Shown here piece after piece: positions 57,281 through 64,000 of a stretch of 64,000 nt of DNA (position 1 is the first letter of the stretch; each line of letters opens with the position of its first letter). A program made the translations under genes and the position numbers. Under the pieces are notes generated by a model, which was given only the letters and a program-made list of their open reading frames with translations, did no database searches and was not told where the DNA came from. Source of the stretch: Vogesella alkaliphila (GTDB taxonomy: Bacteria; Pseudomonadota; Gammaproteobacteria; Burkholderiales; Chromobacteriaceae); NCBI RefSeq assembly GCF_014652475.1, contig NZ_BMYW01000006.1, forward strand, positions 181,398-245,397, read 5' to 3'.

Positions 57281-57838
57281 TTATACGGCCAGCAGTTCGG
57301 CTTCTTTGGTCGCCAGTGCCTTGTCGATCTCGGCGGTATACTTGTCGGTCAGCTTCTGGATTTCGTCCTGGCCGCGGCGCTCTTCATCCTCGGTGATGGC
57401 CTTGTCCTTGAGCAGGTTCTTGAAGTCGTTGTTGGAGTCGCGACGCACGTTGCGCACCGACACGCGCGCGCCTTCGGCTTCGCTGCGCACCACCTTGATC
57501 AGATCCTTACGGCGCTCTTCGGTCAGCATCGGCATCGGCACGCGGATCAGGTCACCCATGCTCGCTGGGTTCAGGCCCAGGTCACAGTCGCGGATGGCCT
57601 TTTCGATCTTGCCGGCCATGTTCTTCTCCCACGGCTGCACGCCGATGGTACGGGCGTCGATCAGGGTCACGTTGGCCACCTGGTTGACCGGCACGTCACT
57701 GCCATAGTACTCCACCATGACGTGATCGAGCAGACCGGTATGGGCACGACCGGTACGCACCTTGGCAAGGTCTGCCTTGAAGGTTTCGAGGGTCTTTTGC
57801 ATCTTGTGCTCGGCCGATTTTTTCACGTCATTAATCAT
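57281..57838 (-). CDS. frr: Ribosome recycling factor
   Basis: The 185-residue protein releases ribosomes after termination, with EF-G. Its N-terminus [13 protein letters not shown] and the motif [15 protein letters not shown] fit the family, as does the length. It follows pyrH in the standard order. Confidence 0.97.
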   Translation of the reverse strand: MINDVKKSAEHKMQKTLETFKADLAKVRTGRAHTGLLDHVMVEYYGSDVPVNQVANVTLIDARTIGVQPWEKNMAGKIEKAIRDCDLGLNPASMGDLIRVPMPMLTEERRKDLIKVVRSEAEGARVSVRNVRRDSNNDFKNLLKDKAITEDEERRGQDEIQKLTDKYTAEIDKALATKEAELLAV

Positions 57839-57859
57839 GATTACTCCCGTTGTATCTCT

Positions 57860-57896
57860 AAAAAACAAAGCGGAAAACGGCTGACGCCGCTTCCGC
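57860..57896 (-). terminator. Probable terminator between pyrH and frr
   Basis: An imperfect stem (GCGGAAGCGGC with GCCGTTTTCCGC) is followed by TTTGTTTTTT on the minus strand. Confidence 0.55.
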
Positions 57897-57916
57897 CCTA
57901 TCCATATTCATTAGGC

Positions 57917-58636
57917 TCAGCAGTGTACCAGCGTGCCTTCGTCTTCGCCAAGCACCACGCGCTTGAGCGCGCCGTCCTTGAAGATGCTGAACACCTTGAT
58001 ATTCAGCTGCTGGTCGCGGCACAGCGCAAACGCGGTCGCGTCCATCACCTTGAGGTTGCGCGAGATGGCCTCGTCGAAGGTCAGCGTCTGGTAACGCACC
58101 GCATCCGGGTTTTTCTTCGGGTCGTCGGTGTACACGCCGTCCACCTTGGTCGCCTTCAGCATGATGTCCACGTTCATTTCCATGCCGCGCAGCGCGGCCG
58201 CGGTGTCGGTGGTAAAGAACGGGTTGCCGGTACCGGCGGCGAAGATGACAACCTTGCCCTCTTCCAGGTACTGCATCGCCTTGCCGCGCACATAAGGCTC
58301 GGCGATCTGCTGCATGGTCAGTGCCGACTGCACGCGGGCGATGAGGCCGGCCTTGGTCATCGCATCCTTCAGCGCCAGCGCATTCATCACGGTCGCCATC
58401 ATGCCCATGTAGTCGGCGGTGGCGCGATCCATGCCGGCAGCGGCAGGCGCCACGCCACGGAAGATGTTGCCACCACCGATGACGATACCCACCTCGATCC
58501 CCATCGCCACCACTTCTTTGATCTGGCCGACAATCTGTTCGATGGTGGCACGGTTGATACCGTAGCTGTCATCACCCATCAGGGCCTCACCGGACAATTT
58601 CAGCAAGATTCGTTTATAGGCAGGGGCTTGGCTCAT
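57917..58636 (-). CDS. pyrH: UMP kinase
   Basis: The 239-residue amino-acid-kinase-fold enzyme phosphorylates UMP. It has [14 protein letters not shown] (8-21), IGGGNIFRG and [13 protein letters not shown]. The chosen ATG gives the family N-terminus. It is typically activated by GTP and inhibited by UTP. Confidence 0.97.
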   Translation of the reverse strand: MSQAPAYKRILLKLSGEALMGDDSYGINRATIEQIVGQIKEVVAMGIEVGIVIGGGNIFRGVAPAAAGMDRATADYMGMMATVMNALALKDAMTKAGLIARVQSALTMQQIAEPYVRGKAMQYLEEGKVVIFAAGTGNPFFTTDTAAALRGMEMNVDIMLKATKVDGVYTDDPKKNPDAVRYQTLTFDEAISRNLKVMDATAFALCRDQQLNIKVFSIFKDGALKRVVLGEDEGTLVHC

Positions 58637-58673
58637 GATCACCTCGGGCGTGGGGTTAGAATTCAATTTGCAA

Positions 58674-58701
58674 AACGGCACCCTGCAAGCAGGGTGCCGT
58701 T
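58674..58701 (-). terminator. Terminator after tsf
   Basis: Stem AACGGCACCCTGC / GCAGGGTGCCGTT with a 2-nt loop; TTTT follows on the minus strand. It lies 20 bp after the tsf stop and before pyrH. Confidence 0.85.
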
Positions 58702-58722
58702 GGACCGTTCAATTAACGGGTA

Positions 58723-59589
58723 TTACAGCTTGGCAGCAGCAGCCACTTCGGCAGCGTAGTCAACCACGGCTTTTTCGATGCCTTCGCCAACGACCAGCAT
58801 CGCGAATGCATTGACTTTAGCCGATTTTTCGGCCAGCAGTTTTTCTACGGTCACGTCCGGGTTCTTGACGAAAGGCTGACCAACCAGGGTCACTTCGGCC
58901 AGGAACTTGTTCACGCGGCCTTCAACCATCTTGGCAACGATGTCGGCCGGCTTGCCGGATTCGGCGGCTTGCGCGGTGTAGATCTTGCGCTCTTGTTCCA
59001 GCGTTTCGGCCGGAACCTGGTCTTTCGACACGCAGATCGGCTTGGAAGCGGCGATGTGCATGGCAACGTCACGGCCCAGTGCTTCGTCGCCGTTCAGGTC
59101 GACGATGACACCGATCTTGGCGCCGTGCAGGTAAGTCGCGATGGTGCCTTCGGTGCTGTAGCGAACGAAACGACGGATGGTCATGTTCTCGCCCAGCTTG
59201 GCGATGGCGGCCTTGCGGATTTCTTCAACCGACACACCGTCAACTTCAACGGCGGACAGGGCTTCAACGTCGGCAGGGTTGGCCGCAACAACAGCCTTGG
59301 CAGCAGCAGCAGCCAGCGCCAGGAAAGTCGGGTCCTTGGCAACGAAGTCGGTTTCGCAGTTCACTTCTACCAGCGCGCCAACACCACCTTCGATGCAGGA
59401 GCCGATGATGCCTTCGGCAGCAACGCGACCGGCCATCTTGGAAGCCTTGTTACCGGACTTGATGCGCAGGATTTCTTCGGCCTTGGCCAGATTGCCCTCG
59501 GCTTCAACCAGTGCCTTCTTGCATTCCATCATGCCCAGACCAGTCGCTGCGCGCAGGTCGGCAACCATTTTTGCGGTAATTTCCGCCAT
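58723..59589 (-). CDS. tsf: Elongation factor Ts
   Basis: The 288-residue protein regenerates EF-Tu-GTP. Its N-terminal domain has [15 protein letters not shown] (13-27) and the TDFVAKD contact loop. It sits between rpsB and pyrH, separated from rpsB by a terminator. Confidence 0.97.
   Translation of the reverse strand: MAEITAKMVADLRAATGLGMMECKKALVEAEGNLAKAEEILRIKSGNKASKMAGRVAAEGIIGSCIEGGVGALVEVNCETDFVAKDPTFLALAAAAAKAVVAANPADVEALSAVEVDGVSVEEIRKAAIAKLGENMTIRRFVRYSTEGTIATYLHGAKIGVIVDLNGDEALGRDVAMHIAASKPICVSKDQVPAETLEQERKIYTAQAAESGKPADIVAKMVEGRVNKFLAEVTLVGQPFVKNPDVTVEKLLAEKSAKVNAFAMLVVGEGIEKAVVDYAAEVAAAAKL
59277..59288 (+). repeat. 12-mer core of the iterated motif inside tsf
   Basis: GGTTGGCCGCAA, read as VAANP on the coding strand. 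Confidence 0.7.
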
Positions 59590-59633
59590 GACTTACTCCT
59601 TCAAAAGTATACGGTTACGTCTCGTCAGGGTTC

Positions 59634-59660
59634 GAAAAAAGGGGCTTGCGCCCCTTTTTC
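59634..59660 (-). terminator. Terminator/attenuator between rpsB and tsf
   Basis: Stem GAAAAAGGGG / CCCCTTTTTTC with a 6-nt loop, with T6 on the minus strand. It lies 15 bp after the rpsB stop, as in other bacteria where tsf is partly uncoupled from rpsB. Confidence 0.85.
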
Positions 59661-59675
59661 GCGTTGCCCGTCAGC

Positions 59676-60404
59676 TTACTCAGCGGCAGCTGGTTCAGCA
59701 GCAACGATTTCCTGCAGCGACTGGGCGCGGCCTTCCAGTACGGCGTCGGCGATGCCGCGAGCGTACAGACGGATGGCACGGCTGGAGTCGTCGTTACCCG
59801 GGATTACGTAGTCGATGCCTTCTGGCGAGTTGTTGGTATCAACAACACCGATAACCGGGATACCCAGCTTCTTGGCTTCAACAACGGCGCCCTTCTGGTA
59901 GCCGGTGTCGATGACGAAGATCGCGTCTGGCAGGCCCTTCATGTCCTTGATACCACCCAGCGAACGCTCCAGTTTTTCAACTTCGCGCTGCATGTCCAGC
60001 AGCTCTTTCTTGTTGAAGCCGGAATCGCCAGCCAGTTCCAGGGCAGCGCGCTTATCTTCCAGGCGCTTGATGGACTGCTTAACGGTCTTGTAGTTGGTCA
60101 GCATACCGCCCAACCAGCGGTGATCCACGAATGGCGCGCCTGCACGGGTCGCTTCTTCACGGACGATCTCACGCGCCTGACGCTTGGTACCCACAAACAG
60201 CACGTTGCCTTTGTTAGCAGTCAAACGACGCACATAATCCTGGGCGCCAACGAACAGTGGCAGGGTCTTTTCCAGGTTGATGATGTGAATCTTGTTACGG
60301 CTGCCGAAAATGTACTGCGCCATTTTCGGGTTCCAGAAACGGGTTTGGTGGCCGAAGTGAACGCCGGCCTCAAGCATTTGACGCATGGTCACGTTGTTGG
60401 ACAT
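59676..60404 (-). CDS. rpsB: 30S ribosomal protein S2
   Basis: The 242-residue protein starts [20 protein letters not shown] and has the S2 signatures [12 protein letters not shown] and [16 protein letters not shown]. It binds 30S with S1. A structured leader precedes it. Confidence 0.97.
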   Translation of the reverse strand: MSNNVTMRQMLEAGVHFGHQTRFWNPKMAQYIFGSRNKIHIINLEKTLPLFVGAQDYVRRLTANKGNVLFVGTKRQAREIVREEATRAGAPFVDHRWLGGMLTNYKTVKQSIKRLEDKRAALELAGDSGFNKKELLDMQREVEKLERSLGGIKDMKGLPDAIFVIDTGYQKGAVVEAKKLGIPVIGVVDTNNSPEGIDYVIPGNDDSSRAIRLYARGIADAVLEGRAQSLQEIVAAEPAAAE

Positions 60405-60430
60405 TTGAATCTCCTAAAGGGTTATGCCTC

Positions 60431-60477
60431 CATCCGTACAGACAACCTTGCGTACAAGGCACCCTTTGGTACGGATG
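60431..60477 (-). promoter_or_regulatory. Structured rpsB leader, possible S2 autoregulation
   Basis: In the rpsB mRNA an outer 9-bp pairing (CATCCGTAC with GTACGGATG) encloses an inner hairpin (CCTTG / CAAGG, loop CGTA). It ends shortly before the Shine-Dalgarno AGGAG. Ribosomal protein S2 represses its own mRNA through leader structures in many proteobacteria; that this is the same element is inferred. Confidence 0.5.
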
Positions 60478-60554
60478 TGCGTGATATCCCCCAGACATTG
60501 AGGGAACTCGCAATTGTAGCACTGGCGAGACAGCCGCTTCAAGCCGTCATCCGC

Positions 60555-60731
60555 TCAAAATTCGCCGTCCGGGTTTTTCAGGCGCCGGATGCGGCGACGG
60601 CGCAAACGCAACACGATCAGCGTCGGCAGGAAGCCCAGGAAAAATAGCAGGATGCCCGCGCGAATCAGGCTGTCCTGCACCACCGCCAGCATCAGCACCA
60701 CGTACAGCCACGCAATCACAATCAGATACAT
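60555..60731 (-). CDS. Small membrane protein, 58 aa
   Basis: MYLIVIAWLYVVLMLAVVQDS and following hydrophobic helices (two in total) end in an Arg-rich tail RLRRRRIRRLKNPDGEF. It resembles short conserved betaproteobacterial membrane proteins of unknown function. A GTG 27 codons upstream is possible but the extension looks non-coding. Confidence 0.7.
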   Translation of the reverse strand: MYLIVIAWLYVVLMLAVVQDSLIRAGILLFFLGFLPTLIVLRLRRRRIRRLKNPDGEF

Positions 60732-60806
60732 ATCAAACGACCGTTTGAAAAAAAGCCAATAGTGTGTCAAGAATAGCGCATTCCCGCCCTCCGGAGCCGT
60801 CCGATC

Positions 60807-61835
60807 ATGCACACCCGTTTCACCGAGACCTTTGGCGTCCGGCTACCCCTGCTCTGCCCCGGCATGAGCTATATCGCCACCCCGGAGCTGGTTGCCGCCA
60901 CCAGCAATGCCGGCGGCCTGGGCATCCTCGCCACCGGCCCGCTCACCGCGGAGCAGACGCGCAGCGCCATCCGTCGCATCCGCAGCCTGACCGACAAACC
61001 GTTCGGCATCGGCTGCACCCTGATGATGCCCGGCGCCAGGGAAAACGCCGAAGTGGCGCTACAGGAACGGGTGCCGGTGATCAACTTCTCGCTCGGCAAG
61101 GGCGACTGGATCGTCAAGCGCGCCCGCGAATATGGCGGCAAGGTCATCGCCACCGTGGTCACCGAGAAGCACGCCATTTCCGCGGAAAAGATCGGCGTCG
61201 ACGCCCTGCTGGTCACCGGTCACGAGGCGGCCGCCCACGGCGGCGAAGTCACCTCGCTGGTCCTGATCCCGGCCATCCGCAAGGTCTGCTCGCTGCCCAT
61301 CATCGCCGCCGGCGGTTTCGGCACAGGGCAGGGACTGGTTGCAGCGCTGGCGCTGGGCGCCGACGCCATCGCCATGGGCAGCCGCCTCGCCCTGACCCGG
61401 GAAAGCCCGGTACACCGCACCACCAAGGAGATGATTCGCCAGCGCGGCGTCGGCGACACCATTTACTCGCGCAATTTCGACGGCTTGTGGTGCCGGGTGA
61501 TGGATACCCCGACCGCGCGCAAGCTGACCCGCAAACCGCTGAGCCTGCTGACGGCCGGCTGGCGCGCCCTGGGCATGGCGCGCCGCATGAAACTACCGCT
61601 CGGCAAGACGGTGCTGGGCGGCATGCTGACGCAGCCGCAGAACCTGCGCCAGCTGGCGCAATTCGGCGCCGCCACCGAATCAATCCGGCTGGCGATCGAG
61701 GACGGCGACCATCAGCGCGGAGTACAGCTGATCGGCCAGGTGCAGGGCCTGCTCGACGACATCCCCACCGTCAGCGAACTGTTCCAACGCCTGCTGAGCG
61801 AAGCACGCGCCACGCGCGACAAGCTGCCCGCCTGA
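60807..61835 (+). CDS. Nitronate monooxygenase-like flavoprotein
   Basis: The 342-residue TIM-barrel FMN protein has PGMSYIATPELVAATSNAGGLGIL (FMN site), LVTGHEAAAHGG and IIAAGGFGTGQG. It probably oxidises nitronates or is a related 2-nitropropane dioxygenase-like enzyme. Its start is close to the divergent small membrane protein gene. Confidence 0.88.
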   Translation: MHTRFTETFGVRLPLLCPGMSYIATPELVAATSNAGGLGILATGPLTAEQTRSAIRRIRSLTDKPFGIGCTLMMPGARENAEVALQERVPVINFSLGKGDWIVKRAREYGGKVIATVVTEKHAISAEKIGVDALLVTGHEAAAHGGEVTSLVLIPAIRKVCSLPIIAAGGFGTGQGLVAALALGADAIAMGSRLALTRESPVHRTTKEMIRQRGVGDTIYSRNFDGLWCRVMDTPTARKLTRKPLSLLTAGWRALGMARRMKLPLGKTVLGGMLTQPQNLRQLAQFGAATESIRLAIEDGDHQRGVQLIGQVQGLLDDIPTVSELFQRLLSEARATRDKLPA

Positions 61836-62150
61836 GCACCACCCGGGCGCAGCCGCCGCTGCGCCCGCCACCTCCTCTCCGCCAGACACCTCCCGCTTGC
61901 CGACAAGGTCCAGAATCGTTATCATTTGATAATGATTCCTGTTTAATAAAAAACACCAGGCGTCGATTATTGCGTCGAGCAGATAGCCGGGCACAGCTCC
62001 GCACGCACGTTGGCCGCAAGTCGCAAGCCTCCGAAGCCTGCCCGCAAGCCAGCCCGACGCCCCGCCTAGCTTGCTGGCAGACACGCAGACTGCTGCGCGA
62101 GCAACACAACATCCGACCACCCCGGCCCGGCAACCAAGCAGGAGCAGCCC
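61836..62150. other. Intergenic region with Fur box
   Basis: These 315 bp hold a Fur-type site (61913-61939) and a partial iterated repeat (GTTGGCCGCAAG near 61996), but no gene that I can support. Confidence 0.6.
61913..61939. promoter_or_regulatory. Fur box
   Basis: Arms GAATCGTTATCA and TGATAATGATTC (one mismatch, TT between) match the Fur-type palindrome. It lies about 210 bp before the degenerate ABC gene, so iron repression of it is likely. Confidence 0.75.
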
Positions 62151-62894
62151 ATGCCAGATCTCGCCTACCAGATTGAGCGCCTACACATCCGCCGCGGCAA
62201 CGACAGCCTGCTCGATTGCCGGCAACTGCACATCCCGGCCCATCGCGTCACCGCCGTCACTGCCGCCCACGCCCCGGAACACAGCCTGCTGCTGCAGGCA
62301 CTGGCCGGCGCGCACGGCCCGCAACAGGGCAGCCTGTTTGGCCAGCCGCTACCGCAAGCGGGCGACCACGACGTCCGCCTTGCCGGGCTGGCGCCAGCCG
62401 CCACCAATCCGCGACGACGGCTGCGTGATTATGTGCTGCAAGGCCGCCTGCCGGCCTCGCGCTGGCTGTCGCGGCCGTCGGCGCTGGATCGTGATGCCGT
62501 CACCCTGGCCCTGCGGCTGGTGACGCTGGAAACGCAAGCCGGGCAACGACTGGCCAGCCTGAGCGCCAGCGAACAGCAGTTGGCGCGCATCGCCCGCAGC
62601 CTGGCGCAGCCGGCGCCGGTATTACTGCTTGATCAATGGGCTGCGCATCTCTGCGCGCAGCAACAAGCACTGCTGATGCAGCGGCTGGCGCGACTGGCGC
62701 CCACCGGGCGCACCATCGTGTGCACCCTGCCCGCACACAGCCCTGCCGCCAGTCATGCACAGTGGCTGGTCCTGCTGGCCGGCGGTCGACTGCTGGCACA
62801 AGGCAGCCCGGCGCAGCTGCAGCCGGCCGCAAACGGACTCCAGCCGCACCATTCGTCGCCCGCCGCGCCCCTGCTGCCAAGGCTCGCCGCCTGA
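62151..62894 (+). CDS. Degenerate FecE/FepC-like ABC ATPase
   Basis: The 247-residue protein aligns by pattern with siderophore ABC ATPases (VLQGRLPASRWLSRPS, then LSASEQQLARIARSLAQPAPVLLLD). The Walker A lysine loop is gone: TAAHAPEHSLLLQALAG stands where GPNGxGKST is expected. The signature is LSASEQ, and Walker B ends LLLDQ with Gln replacing the catalytic Glu. ATP hydrolysis is therefore unlikely. No permease or binding protein is adjacent. It may be a decaying gene or a non-catalytic regulator. Confidence 0.8.
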   Translation: MPDLAYQIERLHIRRGNDSLLDCRQLHIPAHRVTAVTAAHAPEHSLLLQALAGAHGPQQGSLFGQPLPQAGDHDVRLAGLAPAATNPRRRLRDYVLQGRLPASRWLSRPSALDRDAVTLALRLVTLETQAGQRLASLSASEQQLARIARSLAQPAPVLLLDQWAAHLCAQQQALLMQRLARLAPTGRTIVCTLPAHSPAASHAQWLVLLAGGRLLAQGSPAQLQPAANGLQPHHSSPAAPLLPRLAA

Positions 62895-62965
62895 AATGCG
62901 CGCCCCGGTTTCACCAAACGCAGCAAGGGCATAGAATCGCCCCATCCGTTTCCAGCCCACCCGCC

Positions 62966-63754
62966 ATGACACTCCACTTACCCGCCGTTGCCGACCCGAC
63001 CCTGCCTACTCGCTGGTGCCTGTTTGACGGCCAGCAGGTCTGGCTCGACGCCGGCGCCTTCCCCGTGCAACGCCCGGCACACAGCAGCAATCCGTACTTC
63101 ATCGGCCACAACGGCCAGTTCAACCTGTTCAGCGCCGAGCTGATCGGCGCGGCACCGCCACAGTGGCAGGCGCACACCCTGCGCCAGGCGCTGCAGGGCC
63201 TAGCCGCCGACGCGGTGCCGCTGCTGGCCCGGGCCGCGCAGTTGCGCCGCTTCGAACACAGTCACCGCTTTTGCGGCGCCTGCGCCCAGCCGCTGCAGGC
63301 ACACCAGCACGATCACGGCCGCGGTTGCCCGTCCTGCGGCGAGCTGTACTACCCGCGCCTGTCGCCGGCGATGATGGTGGCGGTCACCCGCGGTCGCGAA
63401 ATCCTGCTCGCCCGCAGCCCGCACTTCAGCCCCGGCCTGTACAGCGCCCTCGCCGGCTTCGTCGAGCCGGGCGAAACGCTGGAAGCCTGCGTCGAACGCG
63501 AAACGGCCGAGGAGGTCGGCATCCGCATCCGGCAGCTGCAGTATGTCGGCTCGCAATCCTGGCCCTTCCCGCACTCGCTGATGCTGGCCTTCACCGCCGA
63601 ATACGCCGGCGGCGAGATCACCCCGCAGCCGGGCGAGATCGAGGCCGCCGACTGGTTCGACATCGACCACCTGCCGCCGACCCCGGCCGGACACTCCATC
63701 GCCCACTGGCTGATCAAGCACACCGTCGAGCAGCTGCGCCGCCGCGAACACTGA
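62966..63754 (+). CDS. nudC: NADH pyrophosphatase
   Basis: The 262-residue Nudix hydrolase cleaves NADH and removes NAD caps from RNA. It has a zinc site (CGACAQ and CPSCGE), the Nudix box GFVEPGETLEACVERETAEEVG and the NudC-specific SQSWPFPHS. Start MTLHLPAVADP is chosen; the upstream frame is the degenerate ABC gene shadow. Confidence 0.95.
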   Translation: MTLHLPAVADPTLPTRWCLFDGQQVWLDAGAFPVQRPAHSSNPYFIGHNGQFNLFSAELIGAAPPQWQAHTLRQALQGLAADAVPLLARAAQLRRFEHSHRFCGACAQPLQAHQHDHGRGCPSCGELYYPRLSPAMMVAVTRGREILLARSPHFSPGLYSALAGFVEPGETLEACVERETAEEVGIRIRQLQYVGSQSWPFPHSLMLAFTAEYAGGEITPQPGEIEAADWFDIDHLPPTPAGHSIAHWLIKHTVEQLRRREH

Positions 63755-63782
63755 GCCCGTGCTGCGGCAAGACCACCACATG

Positions 63783-63804
63783 TTGCGGCCAACCTTGGCC
63801 GCAA
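63783..63804. terminator. Palindrome of the iterated motif after nudC
   Basis: Arms TTGCGGCCAA and TTGGCCGCAA around CC, with the left 14 bases an exact 14-mer. Same form as 3345-3368. No T-run, so terminator function is tentative. Confidence 0.6.
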
Positions 63805-63992
63805 CAACAAGACGGAACGTGACAAAAATGCGGGCCAGCCCGTAAAGTCCTTGCACAAAGTGGCGGTGATTACGATAAAGATTCTAAAGAATCACAATTG
63901 CATTTAATATCGACCACACCAAAACGCGGCACACACCGTATGCGCCGCACACCTGACCTCACCTACAAAAAATACTCTGCAAGGACAAAATC

Positions 63993-64000
63993 ATGGGGAA
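63993..64000 (+). CDS. Start of a further gene, cut by the window edge
   Basis: ATGGGG follows a good Shine-Dalgarno (AAGGA) and an A+T rich upstream region with the palindrome GATTCT/AGAATC at 63880-63893. Only two codons are visible, so no function can be given. Confidence 0.6.

Overview
This 64 kb window is a chromosomal segment (about two-thirds G+C by eye) from a betaproteobacterium, most likely of the order Neisseriales (Chromobacteriaceae-like; the genus is not assigned). The clues are the envelope and translation gene order rpsB-tsf-pyrH-frr-uppS-cdsA-dxr-rseP-bamA-skp-lpxD-fabZ-lpxA-lpxB-rnhB, the lipB-lipA pair with a ybeD-like gene and a PBP5-type carboxypeptidase, and a tmRNA encoding the tag ANDENYALAA. 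No rRNA, tRNA, CRISPR array, intact insertion sequence or prophage was seen.

Layout. 1-3.3 kb: gluconate-type cluster (TRAP transporter, gluconokinase, LacI-family repressor with two operators). 3.3-10.7 kb: VanZ-like protein, GMP reductase behind a leader terminator, orphan ParA, HAD phosphatase, DHH phosphoesterase, YciI and BolA proteins, two PpiC isomerases, enoyl-CoA hydratase. 11-15.8 kb: a Zur-controlled zinc operon (zur, CobW GTPase, a small His-rich membrane protein, znuC, znuB, znuA) whose first five genes are joined by 4-nt stop/start overlaps. 15.9-17.6 kb: two cytochromes c' and a cytochrome b561. 17.8-23.3 kb: tyrS, a GGDEF/EAL protein, an unknown protein and a decayed solute-binding-protein gene. 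23.6-30.8 kb: an accessory-looking locus with a lipoprotein hydrolase, two CphA-like ATP-grasp ligases, an autotransporter and a divergent 2OG-Fe(II) oxygenase-like protein. 31.3-43 kb: lipoate genes, dacA, ilvA, gph, a tiny Cys-rich protein, LysM/FecR and CHASE2/GGDEF proteins, ssrA and a KefB/YbaL antiporter. 43-46.3 kb: exonuclease, ferredoxin, moeA and a DNA glycosylase. 46.3-60.5 kb: the lipid A / BamA / isoprenoid / translation cluster, all on the minus strand. 60.5-64 kb: nitronate monooxygenase, a Fur-box-linked degenerate ABC ATPase, NudC and the start of a further gene.

The most striking signal is not a gene. The 14-mer AAGGTTGGCCGCAA occurs 12 times exactly on the two strands, with many near copies; a rough composition-based expectation is well below 0.01. 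Copies lie in intergenic DNA, where several have an opposing arm that forms a terminator-like hairpin, and inside unrelated genes in different reading frames (as KVGR, AANL, LRPTL or GWPQ). This closely parallels the DNA uptake sequences of Neisseriaceae, but the word is not one of the uptake-sequence dialects I know. The second candidate novelty is the two-ligase / autotransporter locus at 23.6-30.8 kb.
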